Notes: a model not told the origin generated them from the sequence alone. A DNA stretch of 64,000 bases from Stenotrophomonas sp. SY1 (GCF_021202945.1 NZ_JAJOYR010000001.1:62001-126000), one strand, 5' to 3'; shown: positions 11,883 to 20,700, counted from the first letter of the stretch. Numbers and translations: made by a program.

Positions 11883-12398
11883 ATGGATAAAAACCTCCCG
11901 GCCGCGAGTGGCTACGCCAGCATCGACCAGAAGCTGGCGATCAGCAGCCGGCGCCATCCCGGCTTCCCCCGCGACCAGGCCATGCTGGCGCGCCTGATCA
12001 AACTGGTGCACAAGCTGTTCTGCGACCACGGCAACCAGCTGCTGCGTGATTACGGCATCTCCCACCCCGAATACAACGTGCTGATGATGCTGGACGGTTC
12101 CGACCAGGGCCTCAGCCCGTCGGAAATCAGCGAAGCCGCCAGCGAGAAGTCGTCCAACGTGACGCGCCTGATCGACCAGTTGCTGGCCAAGGGGCTGGTC
12201 AGCCGCGAACCCAGTGATGAGGACCGGCGCAAGCTGGTGGTGCGCCTGAGCACCGAAGGCGAGCAGCTGATCGAACAGGTGATGCCGGCAGTGATCGTGC
12301 AGTTGCAGCGCTTCTTCAACGGCGTGGAACCGGAAGAACTGCGCCACACCGAGCAGGTGCTCACCCGCATCCTGGTGGGGCTGGAACAACAGCCATGA
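11883..12398 (+). CDS. MarR family transcriptional regulator
   Basis: A 171-residue winged-helix repressor. The DNA-binding region runs over residues ~60-130 with the typical LSPSEISEAASEKSSNVTRL helix-turn-helix and the wing DRRKLVVRLSTEG. It overlaps the efflux gene behind it by 4 bases (ATGA), so it is the first gene of the MarR-FUSC-DUF1656-HlyD operon and probably represses it through the upstream palindrome. Aromatic or phenolic acids are the usual ligands of regulators in this context; that is inference. The ribosome-binding site is weak. Confidence 0.92.
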   Translation: MDKNLPAASGYASIDQKLAISSRRHPGFPRDQAMLARLIKLVHKLFCDHGNQLLRDYGISHPEYNVLMMLDGSDQGLSPSEISEAASEKSSNVTRLIDQLLAKGLVSREPSDEDRRKLVVRLSTEGEQLIEQVMPAVIVQLQRFFNGVEPEELRHTEQVLTRILVGLEQQP

Positions 12399-14560
12399 GT
12401 GCAGCGCCGGCAGCACCCGCAGCGGGTGCCCCGCAGGTTTCCCGTGGGCTGTTGCAGAGCTTCCGCCAGGCAATGGCGGGGGAAGCCTCGACCTGGGCCT
12501 ACATCGGCAAGGTGCTGGTGGCGCTGTATCTGTCCGGCTGGATCGCGATGCGCCTGGGCATGAGCTCGCCGGGCACGGCGATGATCACGGTACTGGTGGT
12601 GATGAACCGCAATACCGGGCTGGTGCTGGCCAAGGCGTTCTACCGTGGCCTGGGCACGGTGGTGGGCTGCGCGATGGCGGTGCTGATCGTGTCGCTGTTC
12701 CCGCAGAGCCCGGTGCTGCTGGTGACGGCGATGGCGTTGTGGGCAGGCTTCTGCGCCGGCGGCTCGGTGTGGAGCCGTGGCATGGCCTCGTATGGCTTTG
12801 TGCTGTCCGGCTACACGGTGGCGATGATCGTGTTTCCGGTGATCAATCATCCACAGGACATCCTCAACAGCGCATTGGAGCGCACTGGCGAAGTGCTGCT
12901 GGGCATGGCGGTCACCAGCGTGGTGTTCGATGTGTTGTGGCCCAACCGCATGCGCGCGGGGCTGCGGGCCACCGACGACGGCAACCTCAAGGACTTCCTG
13001 GACTTTGTGGCCGGCGCGATCAGTGGCCGGTTGCAGGGTTTCGAGGTCATCGAACAGACGCAGACGCGCGTGGTGCAGGGGGCGATCAGCTTCGAGGACA
13101 TGCGCGCCACCGCCTACTTCGACGACCCCATCCTGCGCAGCCGCAATGGCCAGCTGAAGTTGATCAACCAGCATTTCATGGCCGCGGCATCGCGTTTCCA
13201 GGCGCTGCACCACCACATCGATCGCTTGCAAAAGCGCAACCAGCACGAAGTGGTGCAGGCCATCCGCGTGGTGCTCAAGCCGCTGTCCACTGTGCTGGAC
13301 GACATCACGTTGCGCGGCGACATGCCCGCACTGGCGGCGCAGCTGCGGCATTGGAACGCGCAGCTCGACAGCGCCTTCGCACAACAGCGCCGGCAACTGC
13401 CGCCGACAACACGGGAAGGTTTCGACGCCAGCGCGCTGATGGTGCGCCGCCTCGGTGAGGAACTGCATGCCTACGTGCAGGCCAAGGCGCGCATGGAAAC
13501 CGGCAAGGGCCAGTTGCGCGCGCGTGCACCGCGCCTGTCGCGGGTGCGCTTCACCCGTGCCAACGACTGGTATGCGATCGCGCTGGCGATGGTGCGCTGC
13601 TTCACGGTGATGCTGGCGCTGTCCCTGCTGTGGCTGTGCAGCAACTGGAACCAGGGTGGGCTGGCAGTGTTCGGCATGGCCGCGCTGGTGGCGATGTCCT
13701 CGGCCGCGCCGGACCCGCTTTGGGTGGTGAGGCGGGCGACCATCGGCCACACCATCGCACCGTTCTTCGCCCTGCCCGGCTTCATCGCGATGGCGCTGGC
13801 GGTGGACTTTCCCACCCTGGTGCTGGTGACGCTGCCGTCGATGATCGCCTCGTTGTACATCTCCACCCGCCCGCGTTTCGTGGTGACCGGCATGGCCTTG
13901 AACGTCGGCATCCTGGTGTCATGGAACGTCGGCCCGCAGTTCCATCCCAGCGCACAGGCCTACCTGGACAACTCGCTGACGTTGATGGTCGGGGCGTTCG
14001 TGGCGATGGGTGTGTTCATGCTGGTGCCGGGCCTGCCCGGGAGCCGCCAGCGGCAACGGCGCCTGCTCGAACGCCTGCGCGCGCAGGTGCAGTTGGCGGT
14101 AAGTGCGCCACTGCCGGGTCTGCTGCCGAAGTTTGAAAGCGTCAGCCGCGAGCTGTTCCAGCAGGTGGCAAGCCGCACCGCGCCGGGCAGTCGCGCATCG
14201 CGGCAGTTGTTCGAATGGGCGTTGCTGGTGCACGAGGCCGGCCACAGCGCCATCGACTTGCGCCACGACCTGGCCGAGCAATCCTTGCCGTCCGCGCTGC
14301 ACCGGCAGATCGAACAGGCGCTGCAACTGCTGGGCCAGCTGTACCGCACGCCGAGTGCGCAGACCCTGCGCGAGGCCAAGGACAGCGTGCGCCTGGCACT
14401 GGGTGAGCTGGCCGGGCCGCAACCGCAGGCACTGCGCCGCGTGCGTGAGCATCTGTTCCTGCTGCAGATGACCCTGGAAGACAGCGCCAGCGTGTTGGCC
14501 ACCTATGTACGCCGTTCGCGTCGTCATCAACGGCTGAAGGAGTTGCGCCATGCCCTATGA
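12395..14560 (+). CDS. FUSC family efflux protein (AaeB-like)
   Basis: A 721-residue inner-membrane protein of the fusaric-acid-resistance/aromatic carboxylic acid exporter family. Two hydrophobic blocks of about five to six helices each (residues ~35-190 and ~385-550) are separated by a large soluble, helical region, the standard FUSC architecture. It is flanked by MarR, DUF1656 and HlyD genes, which together match the aaeXAB arrangement. It would pump aromatic or amphipathic acids with the adaptor at 14773. The 3' end overlaps the DUF1656 gene by 11 bases. Confidence 0.92.
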   Translation: MSAAPAAPAAGAPQVSRGLLQSFRQAMAGEASTWAYIGKVLVALYLSGWIAMRLGMSSPGTAMITVLVVMNRNTGLVLAKAFYRGLGTVVGCAMAVLIVSLFPQSPVLLVTAMALWAGFCAGGSVWSRGMASYGFVLSGYTVAMIVFPVINHPQDILNSALERTGEVLLGMAVTSVVFDVLWPNRMRAGLRATDDGNLKDFLDFVAGAISGRLQGFEVIEQTQTRVVQGAISFEDMRATAYFDDPILRSRNGQLKLINQHFMAAASRFQALHHHIDRLQKRNQHEVVQAIRVVLKPLSTVLDDITLRGDMPALAAQLRHWNAQLDSAFAQQRRQLPPTTREGFDASALMVRRLGEELHAYVQAKARMETGKGQLRARAPRLSRVRFTRANDWYAIALAMVRCFTVMLALSLLWLCSNWNQGGLAVFGMAALVAMSSAAPDPLWVVRRATIGHTIAPFFALPGFIAMALAVDFPTLVLVTLPSMIASLYISTRPRFVVTGMALNVGILVSWNVGPQFHPSAQAYLDNSLTLMVGAFVAMGVFMLVPGLPGSRQRQRRLLERLRAQVQLAVSAPLPGLLPKFESVSRELFQQVASRTAPGSRASRQLFEWALLVHEAGHSAIDLRHDLAEQSLPSALHRQIEQALQLLGQLYRTPSAQTLREAKDSVRLALGELAGPQPQALRRVREHLFLLQMTLEDSASVLATYVRRSRRHQRLKELRHAL

Positions 14561-14759
14561 AATCTCCATCGGCGATATCTACTTTCCCGGCGCGCTGGTG
14601 TTGGTGGTGATGCTGCTGCCGCTGTTCGGCCTGCTCGATTTCGCGCTGGGCCGGGTTGGCCTGTACCGGCGCGCGCTGCATCCGTCGCTGCTGCGCGTGG
14701 CGCTGTTCGCCTGCATCTACTGCGCGGCGCTGTTGCTGTTCCTGCCCCATTTTCCGTAA
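14550..14759 (+). CDS. DUF1656 small membrane protein (AaeX-like)
   Basis: A 69-residue protein with two hydrophobic segments (about residues 12-34 and 48-66). The N-terminal PYEISIGDIYFPG signature is typical of DUF1656/AaeX. It always accompanies FUSC and HlyD partners; its exact role in the pump is unknown. It overlaps the FUSC gene and ends 13 bases before the adaptor. Confidence 0.9.
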   Translation: MPYEISIGDIYFPGALVLVVMLLPLFGLLDFALGRVGLYRRALHPSLLRVALFACIYCAALLLFLPHFP

Positions 14760-14772
14760 TCGAGGATTCCCC

Positions 14773-15789
14773 ATGAAAACCGCCAGCCTGATACGAGGCG
14801 GTGTCACCTGCGTGGTTGTGCTGCTGGCTGCAGTGATGGCCTACGTCGTCTGGCACCAGTACATGCTTTCGCCGTGGACGCGTGATGCGCGGCTGCGTGC
14901 CGAAGTGGTACGCATCGCGCCGGACGTGCCTGGCCTGGTCACCGAAGTCGCGGTGCAGGACAACCAAACGGTGCGGAAGGGCGAGCTGCTGTTCGTGGTT
15001 GACCCCGACCGCTACCAGCTGGCCGTTGCCCAGGCCGAAGCCGACCTCAGCGCGGCCGAGGCCGCCGCGCGTGCGGCCGGTGCCAGCGTCTCTGCCGCCT
15101 CGGCCGGTGCCAACGCGAGCCAGGCCGAGTACCTGATGCGGCAGGAGCAGGCCCAGCGTCGCGCCCAACTCAGCGGCGTGGTTTCGCGCGAGGCGCAGGC
15201 CGATGCCCGTGCCATGGCCCAGGCAGCGCAGGCCAACTGGAAGCAGGCCCAGGCCAGCACCCACGCCGCCAGTGCCAGCGGCCAGCAGGCCGGCGCCGCC
15301 CTGCAGCAGGCGCGGGTCGCATTGGAGCGAGCGCGGCTGGACCTGGCACGCACCCAGGTGCGCGCCAGCGCCGATGGCACCATCACCAACCTGGACGTGC
15401 GCGTGGGCGACTACGCCAGTGCCGGCACCCCGCGCATGGCGCTGGTCGCCCGTCAGGGAATGTGGGTCTACGGCTACTTCGAGGAAACCAAGCTGCCCAA
15501 GATCCGCCGCGGCGATCCTGTGGATATCCGCCTGATGGCCGGCGGCGTGCACCTGCGCGGCAAGGTTGAAGGCATCGCCACCGGCATTGCCGACGCGGCC
15601 GGGCCCACCGGCCAGAACCTGCTGGCCGAGGTCGAACCCACTTTCAACTGGGTGCGGTTGGCGCAACGTGTGCCGGTGCGGGTCAGCATCGACCCGGAAT
15701 CCATTCCGGACGGGGCCGTGCTCAGTGCCGGCATGAGTGCCACGCTGGTGATCAAGCACGGCGAGGATGACAAGCAAAAGGCCGGCTGA
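14773..15789 (+). CDS. HlyD family periplasmic adaptor (AaeA/EmrA-like)
   Basis: A 338-residue membrane-fusion protein. One N-terminal anchor (residues ~8-28) is followed by a biotinyl-lipoyl-like domain (VRIAPDVPGLVTEVAVQDNQ), a long coiled-coil hairpin rich in Ala and Gln (about residues 85-200), and the beta-barrel region with VRVGDYASAGTPRMALV. The start at 14773 has GAGGATT in front; an open frame extends further upstream but would remove the signal anchor from the N-terminus. Last gene of the MarR-led efflux operon. Confidence 0.92.
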   Translation: MKTASLIRGGVTCVVVLLAAVMAYVVWHQYMLSPWTRDARLRAEVVRIAPDVPGLVTEVAVQDNQTVRKGELLFVVDPDRYQLAVAQAEADLSAAEAAARAAGASVSAASAGANASQAEYLMRQEQAQRRAQLSGVVSREAQADARAMAQAAQANWKQAQASTHAASASGQQAGAALQQARVALERARLDLARTQVRASADGTITNLDVRVGDYASAGTPRMALVARQGMWVYGYFEETKLPKIRRGDPVDIRLMAGGVHLRGKVEGIATGIADAAGPTGQNLLAEVEPTFNWVRLAQRVPVRVSIDPESIPDGAVLSAGMSATLVIKHGEDDKQKAG

Positions 15790-15853
15790 AGCCCTGCATA
15801 GCTGAATATGCAGCGTCGCTGCATCTGAGACAGCCGCGCGCTAGCGTAGGCGC

Positions 15854-16090
15854 ATGCCTACCCCGATCAAGGGCCGCGGTGCCACCAGTCACCTTGCCGG
15901 CCGCTTTGAAACCCAGATTGCCGAAGCCGTCGATGACGGCTGGTACGCCGATGAGAGCGAGGAATTCGCCGCTCCACGGCTGCGCACCGACGTGCGCCCG
16001 GAAACCGCGCGCAGCATCATCAGCCGCAACAACTCGCCGGACGTGGGCTTCAGCCAATCGGTCAATCCGTACCGGGGCTGTGAGCATGGT
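15854..16090 (+). pseudogene. PA0069-family radical SAM gene, 5' fragment
   Basis: The first 79 codons of the host gene for a PA0069-family radical SAM protein. They run from MPTPIKGRGATSHLAGRFET to NPYRGCEHG and are then lost. The reading frame continues only four more codons (Thr-Asn-Leu-Pro) to a stop at 16103. The complete island copy has Cys83, Cys87 and Cys90 as its CxxxCxxC iron-sulphur motif, so this fragment retains only the first of the three cysteines. The matching 3' part is 19.6 kb away at 35683. Base composition is host-like (high GC) up to the break and drops sharply after it. Confidence 0.9.
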
Positions 16091-16097
16091 ACGAACC

Positions 16098-16117
16098 TAC
16101 CGTAATTGCTTACGGTA
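16098..16117. repeat. Perfect inverted repeat at the island's left end
   Basis: TACCGTAA-TTGC-TTACGGTA, with 8-bp perfect arms, begins 8 bases inside the left boundary. It may be part of the recombination or end-binding site of the element. A right-end partner could not be found, consistent with the inferred deletion there. Confidence 0.55.
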
Positions 16118-16282
16118 AAAACGTTTAAAAAACAATAGGATATGAAATTATTGTGAGCAAATAACGGCAGTGGTGCGGGCTTTAGGCTTATGCACCCTCC
16201 GCCCTGGGGGGCCCTCGACCTGCATGCAGAGGCATGGCATTTGTGATCCCTCTCCTGAACACAAGTCAGTTGCGTTGCCTGA

Positions 16283-16302
16283 AATTAGTAATAATACTAA
16301 TT
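16283..16302. promoter_or_regulatory. Palindrome upstream of the island radical SAM gene
   Basis: AATTAGTA-ATAA-TACTAATT, with 8-bp perfect arms in an AT-rich stretch, ends 25 bases before the start codon. It suits an operator or promoter element. The rest of the 16106-16327 gap shows no gene. Confidence 0.45.
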
Positions 16303-16327
16303 AAGTGAAAGCTACTCTGAGATCGGC

Positions 16328-17419
16328 ATGGACGAGGATGCATACAAGGCCCAGGCACCGATAAAGGGGCGCGGCGCTGCCAGTCATATAGCGGGTAGGT
16401 TCGAAAGCACGACCAAGATTGGGATCGATGACGGCTGGCAATCGGCTTACGAGGCTTTGAACGAACGACCACGCTTGCGCACCGAGGTGACTGAAGAGCG
16501 TGCCCGAAAGGTGATTAGCCGGAATGATTCGCCGGATGTGGGATTCAGTGCTTCGGTCAATCCGTATCGAGGCTGCGAACACGGATGCGTTTACTGTTTT
16601 GCGCGGCCTTCGCATGCGTATCTTAATCTCTCACCAGGCTTGGACTTCGAAACAAGGCTATTCGCCAAGATCAATGCTGCCGAACGGTTACGCCATGAAT
16701 TGAGCCGACCAAGTTACAAATGCACCCCAATCGCGCTGGGCATCAATACGGACAGCTATCAACCCATAGAGAGGAGTTATCACATTACGCGTCAATGCCT
16801 TGAACTTCTCGCAGAAGCCCAGCATCCAGTGAGTTTTGTGACAAAAGGTGCGCTCATTACTCGCGACATCGACCTTTTAGCTAGCATGGCTCAGAAGCGT
16901 TTGGTGTCGGTCTACTTCTCGGTCACTACATTGGACCCCAAGCTCTCTGCAAAACTTGAACCACGAGCAGCTGCACCGCATGCGCGATTAAGGGCGATGG
17001 AAGCCCTTCATAAGGCCGGTGTACCCGTTGGAGTGTTAGTGGCCCCGGTCATTCCATGCATCAACGACAATGAAATGGAAGCAATTCTTGAGACTGCCTA
17101 TGCTCGGGGGGCAAGAGCAGCAGGCTACGTGTTATTGAGGCTTCCTAATGAGGTCAAAGAGATATGGAGAGAATGGCTCGAACTGCATTATCCGGATAGG
17201 GTTGACCATGTGATGAGTCTAATGCGACAACTGCATGGAGGTCAGGAGTATGACTCGTCCTTCGGCGCGAGAATGCGTGGTAAGGGGGCATTGGCGGAGC
17301 TAATTGCTCAACGTTTCGCGAAGAAGCACCGACAACTCGGATACGGAAGGCTACCACCCCTGACGACCGCACTCTTTCAGCCTCCAACGGAGCGGTCTCC
17401 GCAAGGTCAGCTTTTCTAA
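16328..17419 (+). CDS. PA0069-family radical SAM protein, intact island copy
   Basis: A 363-residue radical SAM enzyme related to SplB-like/PA0069 proteins of unknown substrate. The cluster motif is Cys83-EHG-Cys87-VY-Cys90. Conserved segments include PIKGRGAASHIAGRF near the start, NPYRGCEHG, VSFVTKGALITRDIDLL and YVLLRLPNEV. It is clearly homologous over its whole length to the disrupted host gene but diverged in sequence and lower in GC. It therefore came with the island rather than by local duplication. It presumably supplies the function lost by the insertion. The start is the ATG at 16328. Confidence 0.9.
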   Translation: MDEDAYKAQAPIKGRGAASHIAGRFESTTKIGIDDGWQSAYEALNERPRLRTEVTEERARKVISRNDSPDVGFSASVNPYRGCEHGCVYCFARPSHAYLNLSPGLDFETRLFAKINAAERLRHELSRPSYKCTPIALGINTDSYQPIERSYHITRQCLELLAEAQHPVSFVTKGALITRDIDLLASMAQKRLVSVYFSVTTLDPKLSAKLEPRAAAPHARLRAMEALHKAGVPVGVLVAPVIPCINDNEMEAILETAYARGARAAGYVLLRLPNEVKEIWREWLELHYPDRVDHVMSLMRQLHGGQEYDSSFGARMRGKGALAELIAQRFAKKHRQLGYGRLPPLTTALFQPPTERSPQGQLF

Positions 17420-17539
17420 CGTTTTGCGCCCTGCCCACTATTTTGGTGCGACTGCTATGTTCTTGTAATGGCGCTACTTAGTAAATTGAATAGTGGGTGG
17501 AGCCTAAGTTGCTCATACCGGAAAAGAAGAAGGAGGGTC

Positions 17540-18370
17540 ATGATGGACGACATGGAAATCTTCCGTATCCGAAACTTGGTGCTTGATGATGTAGATCTTC
17601 AACTAACAAGAACAGATAACTATCAAGTCGCCAGATATAAAATGTTTTTGGGTATTAAGAACAACATCCCGAGTCCCATGATGGCGCCGTATCACAAATC
17701 CTTTGGATCGAGGGATAGTATTCCGGGAGTAGCGATGGCGTTTGATAACGCTCTTTCCAGGGCCCTGGTAGAAATACCAAACCAGATCAATGCTTTTGGG
17801 GGAGTGATACAAAAGCTTGAAGCTTGGAGTGTGACAATTCATGGTCTTGATGTTGAACAAGTCTTCATGCTTGCATCAGAGCACTTCGAGCCACTTGCCA
17901 ATCTCGCAATTTCAGCAACGCAGGCAATTCGTGGTCAGATTATTTACGCGACTGTCGAATGCGCTGCCCTCATAAGAGGCGCGAATGGTGAAAACCCCGG
18001 TTGGAATGGTTTCGACCATGTCAGCATGAAGGTCGCGAAGTCTCTAGCTGGCGCGTGGAGAGGTTGGCCAGACTTGGCAGAGAAATTGAGAGTTCTAGAG
18101 GTTGAGGGACTCAATGAAGCAAGTGGGAATTTTCGTAATAATTTCCAGCATGGCGCGCCTCGGCAACTCGTTGTTGGGCTAACAAAGCACACCGAGTGGG
18201 TGAAGAAGGATGACGGAACGTTTGCATGGGGAATTGGAACTAAGCAGCCGATTACGCTTAGGGAAATTATTCCTCATTTGAAGAGTGCACACGACAATCT
18301 ATTGCAGGCACTAGAATCATTTGTTCGGCTCGCTGGGGAGTGGGAGGCCTCATTTCCAAATCAGAAATGA
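17540..18370 (+). CDS. HEPN-like protein of unknown function
   Basis: A 276-residue protein, mostly helical and without signal peptide or membrane segment. The start at 17540 is supported by AGGAGGG eight to nine bases upstream. Residues 199-204 read RNNFQH, which fits the RNxxxH/Rx4-6H active-site signature of HEPN ribonucleases. The surrounding helix (NEASGNFRNNFQHGAP) resembles that of Cthe_2314-like HEPN proteins, which occur in toxin and phage-defence contexts. It is low in GC and lies 120 bases behind the island radical SAM gene on the same strand. No antitoxin-like partner is adjacent. Family assignment rests on one motif, so treat it as a candidate. The 258 bases after it hold only a small hairpin (18585-18602). 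Confidence 0.6.
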   Translation: MMDDMEIFRIRNLVLDDVDLQLTRTDNYQVARYKMFLGIKNNIPSPMMAPYHKSFGSRDSIPGVAMAFDNALSRALVEIPNQINAFGGVIQKLEAWSVTIHGLDVEQVFMLASEHFEPLANLAISATQAIRGQIIYATVECAALIRGANGENPGWNGFDHVSMKVAKSLAGAWRGWPDLAEKLRVLEVEGLNEASGNFRNNFQHGAPRQLVVGLTKHTEWVKKDDGTFAWGIGTKQPITLREIIPHLKSAHDNLLQALESFVRLAGEWEASFPNQK

Positions 18371-18628
18371 TGACTTACCAAGCGAGGATTTTGCCAGTTG
18401 GAGTCCTATGTCGCCTGTGCATGACGTTTGAATTGTATGAAGCAATGGCGTGCCTTCGGAAATGGCATTCCTAACATCTTGAGCGAGCCGGGTCAGTCGG
18501 CGAAGATTGTTTCAGTGGTCAGTATCCGGAGTGATGTAGTTGTTGGAAACGTTCATTTCGAATATAGACCTGGCTTCAAATCCTAATGGCTAAGTAGCCA
18601 TTTAAGATGCTTCATAGAATGCTTGGAA

Positions 18629-19099
18629 TTAATCCCAAAGACGTCCATCGGGAAAGCGCAGCTCAACATCGCGAACGGTCTGAATCGGGAGGTCACCTAG
18701 GGAAACTGCTTGGCCTTCCAGGGCCATCGTATGCAGGGCTCGGCTTTGCAACCAGGAAGATGCTAGCTGCATCCTCTTTTCATCGATAGTTTGTTCCAAT
18801 GACCTGCGTGGGACTAGTGCGACTATGAGCTCACAGTCAAGCGCTTCGGCTGCACGCTTTAGAGACTCCATAGTCAGTTTCCCTTCCGCCTCTCCACGTT
18901 CAAGCTGGATCACTCGCTTTTCACTAACCCCTATCCGGCTCCCGAGTGCCCGGCGCGGCATGCCCAGAGCTTCTCGGATCGCTCGTATCCAGCCGCCACG
19001 AGGCGGAACATGGGATATGAAGGGCAATGCTCTCAGCGTAGCGAAACGTTGATCAAGTTGTTTTCGTGCCAGTTGTCTCAGCGAACGTGTCATGGTCAT
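18629..19099 (-). CDS. mmyA: Mobile mystery protein A (MmyA), orphan
   Basis: A 156-residue helix-turn-helix protein. The PPRGGWIRAIREALGMPRRA segment (about residues 52-71), the following IGVSEKRVIQLERGEAEG and the ALDCELIVALVPR block (about 107-119) match the MmyA family. This is normally the antitoxin-like partner of MmyB, a Fic-domain protein, encoded just downstream. No Fic gene follows here: the 3' side runs into 258 bases of non-coding sequence and then the oppositely oriented HEPN gene. It may regulate something else or be a relic of a lost pair. Confidence 0.75.
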   Translation of the reverse strand: MTMTRSLRQLARKQLDQRFATLRALPFISHVPPRGGWIRAIREALGMPRRALGSRIGVSEKRVIQLERGEAEGKLTMESLKRAAEALDCELIVALVPRRSLEQTIDEKRMQLASSWLQSRALHTMALEGQAVSLGDLPIQTVRDVELRFPDGRLWD

Positions 19100-19232
19100 G
19101 AAATTTTCCCAGCGATGATCCGATCAATGCCTAGCAAAGAACCAGATTGGCGTGAATGCGTTTGAGCATGGGAATAAAAATATAGCAATTCAACGGACCC
19201 ATGTGCCATAAAAACATGGCATAGGATCAAGT

Positions 19233-20282
19233 CTAGGCCATCTGTTGGATGTGTTGCTGGATAACCGGAAGGATTGCGGAAGCGTCATTGCCGACCCCAC
19301 GAAGCGTTGCGGAAGCGAAGTTTCGTTGCAGCGGAATTCCTAGGTAGAAGAGACCAGCGACAGAAGAAGATGCGCCATGGTGTTGGTGAATATGTCCGTT
19401 GTCGTCGAGTGCCGGTGTACCCTCCAAAAATGGCGCGTTGAATCGATATCCTGTCGCATAGATGATGGAATCAACCCGTTGGCACTCGCCATCTGGCCAG
19501 ATGACACTGTCCTTCGAGATCTCTTTGAACATCTGTCGCCTTCGTAGTGCACCAGTGCGAATCGCTGCTCTGTAGCGCCCGTCATCAAGTACAGGTGTGC
19601 TTTGATCACTCAACCAGCTGGAGCGTTCAAGTCGCGACCACTTGAGCCAGTCATGAAAGTCCAAGCCGAGAATCCGTTGGGGAGCGAACCTGATTCGCTC
19701 GCGCGTCGCGAGAGTAACGTCGGCAACTGCGGATAGTTCATATGCGATCTGTACCGCTGAGTTGGCCGCCCCAACGACGACGACTCGCTTGCCATGGAAG
19801 GGTTCGGTGTTGCGGTAGCTCGCACTGTGCAGAATCTCACCGCAAAACTTGGCTGTACCCGCGACGTCAGGCACGTAGGGGGCGTTGAACCCGCCGGACG
19901 CGACGACGATCGCCCCTGCCGATATGGGCGGTCCATTGCGGAGACACACAAGATGCCTATCCGTACCGAACTCAATGCGCTCGACTTCTGAACGAACTTG
20001 AATTGGCAGTCCGAACTTTCGTGCGTAGTCCCGCAGATACTGAACAACGTCGTCCCTTCGAGGGTAGCGCTTGCCGCCACCAGGGAACGGATAGCCCGGG
20101 AGGGATGAGTGTCGGGCCGGCGAGAAAAGGGTGAGGCTGTCGTAGTACGAAGGCCAACTGCCTCCTGGCGCCTCCTGCTTTTCCACGACGATATGCGGGA
20201 TGCCGCTCCCCTTCAGGTGATAGGACATGGCCAGGCCGGCCTGCCCGGCTCCCACGACGACAACGTCAGTCTGAATTTGCAT
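19233..20282 (-). CDS. ArsO-type flavin-containing monooxygenase
   Basis: A 349-residue FAD/NAD(P)H-dependent monooxygenase. The FAD-binding motif VVVVGAGQAG is at residues ~8-17. The LTLFSPARHSSLPG and YPRRDDVVQYLRDY segments are those of the ArsO/CzcO-like group. A second Rossmann motif reads GAANSA near residue 170 instead of the usual GxGNSG. It lies 63 bases after an ArsR regulator on the same strand and probably forms a two-gene arsR-monooxygenase operon. The reaction is unknown; a role with organoarsenicals or arsenite is inferred from context. A second, more typical ArsO is at 31907. Confidence 0.75.
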   Translation of the reverse strand: MQIQTDVVVVGAGQAGLAMSYHLKGSGIPHIVVEKQEAPGGSWPSYYDSLTLFSPARHSSLPGYPFPGGGKRYPRRDDVVQYLRDYARKFGLPIQVRSEVERIEFGTDRHLVCLRNGPPISAGAIVVASGGFNAPYVPDVAGTAKFCGEILHSASYRNTEPFHGKRVVVVGAANSAVQIAYELSAVADVTLATRERIRFAPQRILGLDFHDWLKWSRLERSSWLSDQSTPVLDDGRYRAAIRTGALRRRQMFKEISKDSVIWPDGECQRVDSIIYATGYRFNAPFLEGTPALDDNGHIHQHHGASSSVAGLFYLGIPLQRNFASATLRGVGNDASAILPVIQQHIQQMA

Positions 20283-20295
20283 GCGTATGTGCGCC

Positions 20296-20307
20296 TATAT
20301 GCATATA
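20296..20307. promoter_or_regulatory. Palindrome before the monooxygenase start
   Basis: TATATGCATATA, perfect 12-base palindrome, 13 bases upstream of the monooxygenase start codon. It shares the ATATGC/GCATAT core with the palindrome before the adjacent arsR, so both may be bound by that ArsR. Confidence 0.45.
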
Positions 20308-20345
20308 TTCGAGCAACACCCAGTCGCTCCGCCAGTGGTTGGGTG

Positions 20346-20693
20346 TTAGGGGGTGTTAGTAGAACAGCAGTAGGGAGCGATGGCCTTTACCTGCTGCAGG
20401 ATTTGCTCCAAGCGAGTAACTACTGCTGGCCCGTCAACTTGGTAGAAGACTTGGCGGCTGACGCGCTCCGCTCGGAGGATTCCGGCATCGTGCAGGGCTT
20501 GGAGATGGCGAGAAACCACGGACCGCTCCTGGGGCAGAGCCGATGCAATTTCGGCGATGTCGGCCCTTCCGATCTGAAGCACCCGTTGGAGCACAGCCAA
20601 GCGCGATGGCTCTGACAGGGCCCGGAAGATTGGGTCTGCCAGCACCGTCATGGCGTTCTCGATCGCGGATGTTCTGCTCTCTCCAGCATTCAT
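20346..20693 (-). CDS. ArsR family metalloregulator
   Basis: A 115-residue winged-helix repressor using the start at 20693; an in-frame ATG at 20714 would add seven residues but overlaps the likely operator. The helix-turn-helix is near residues 41-65 (IAEIASALPQERSVVSRHL). There is no CxC motif in the recognition helix. A Cys-Cys pair near the C-terminus (YCCSTNTP) resembles the As(III) site of the Acidithiobacillus-type ArsR. It heads an operon with the flavin monooxygenase and diverges from the PhoU-like gene. Confidence 0.85.
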   Translation of the reverse strand: MNAGESRTSAIENAMTVLADPIFRALSEPSRLAVLQRVLQIGRADIAEIASALPQERSVVSRHLQALHDAGILRAERVSRQVFYQVDGPAVVTRLEQILQQVKAIAPYCCSTNTP

Positions 20694-20700
20694 GTCGAGA

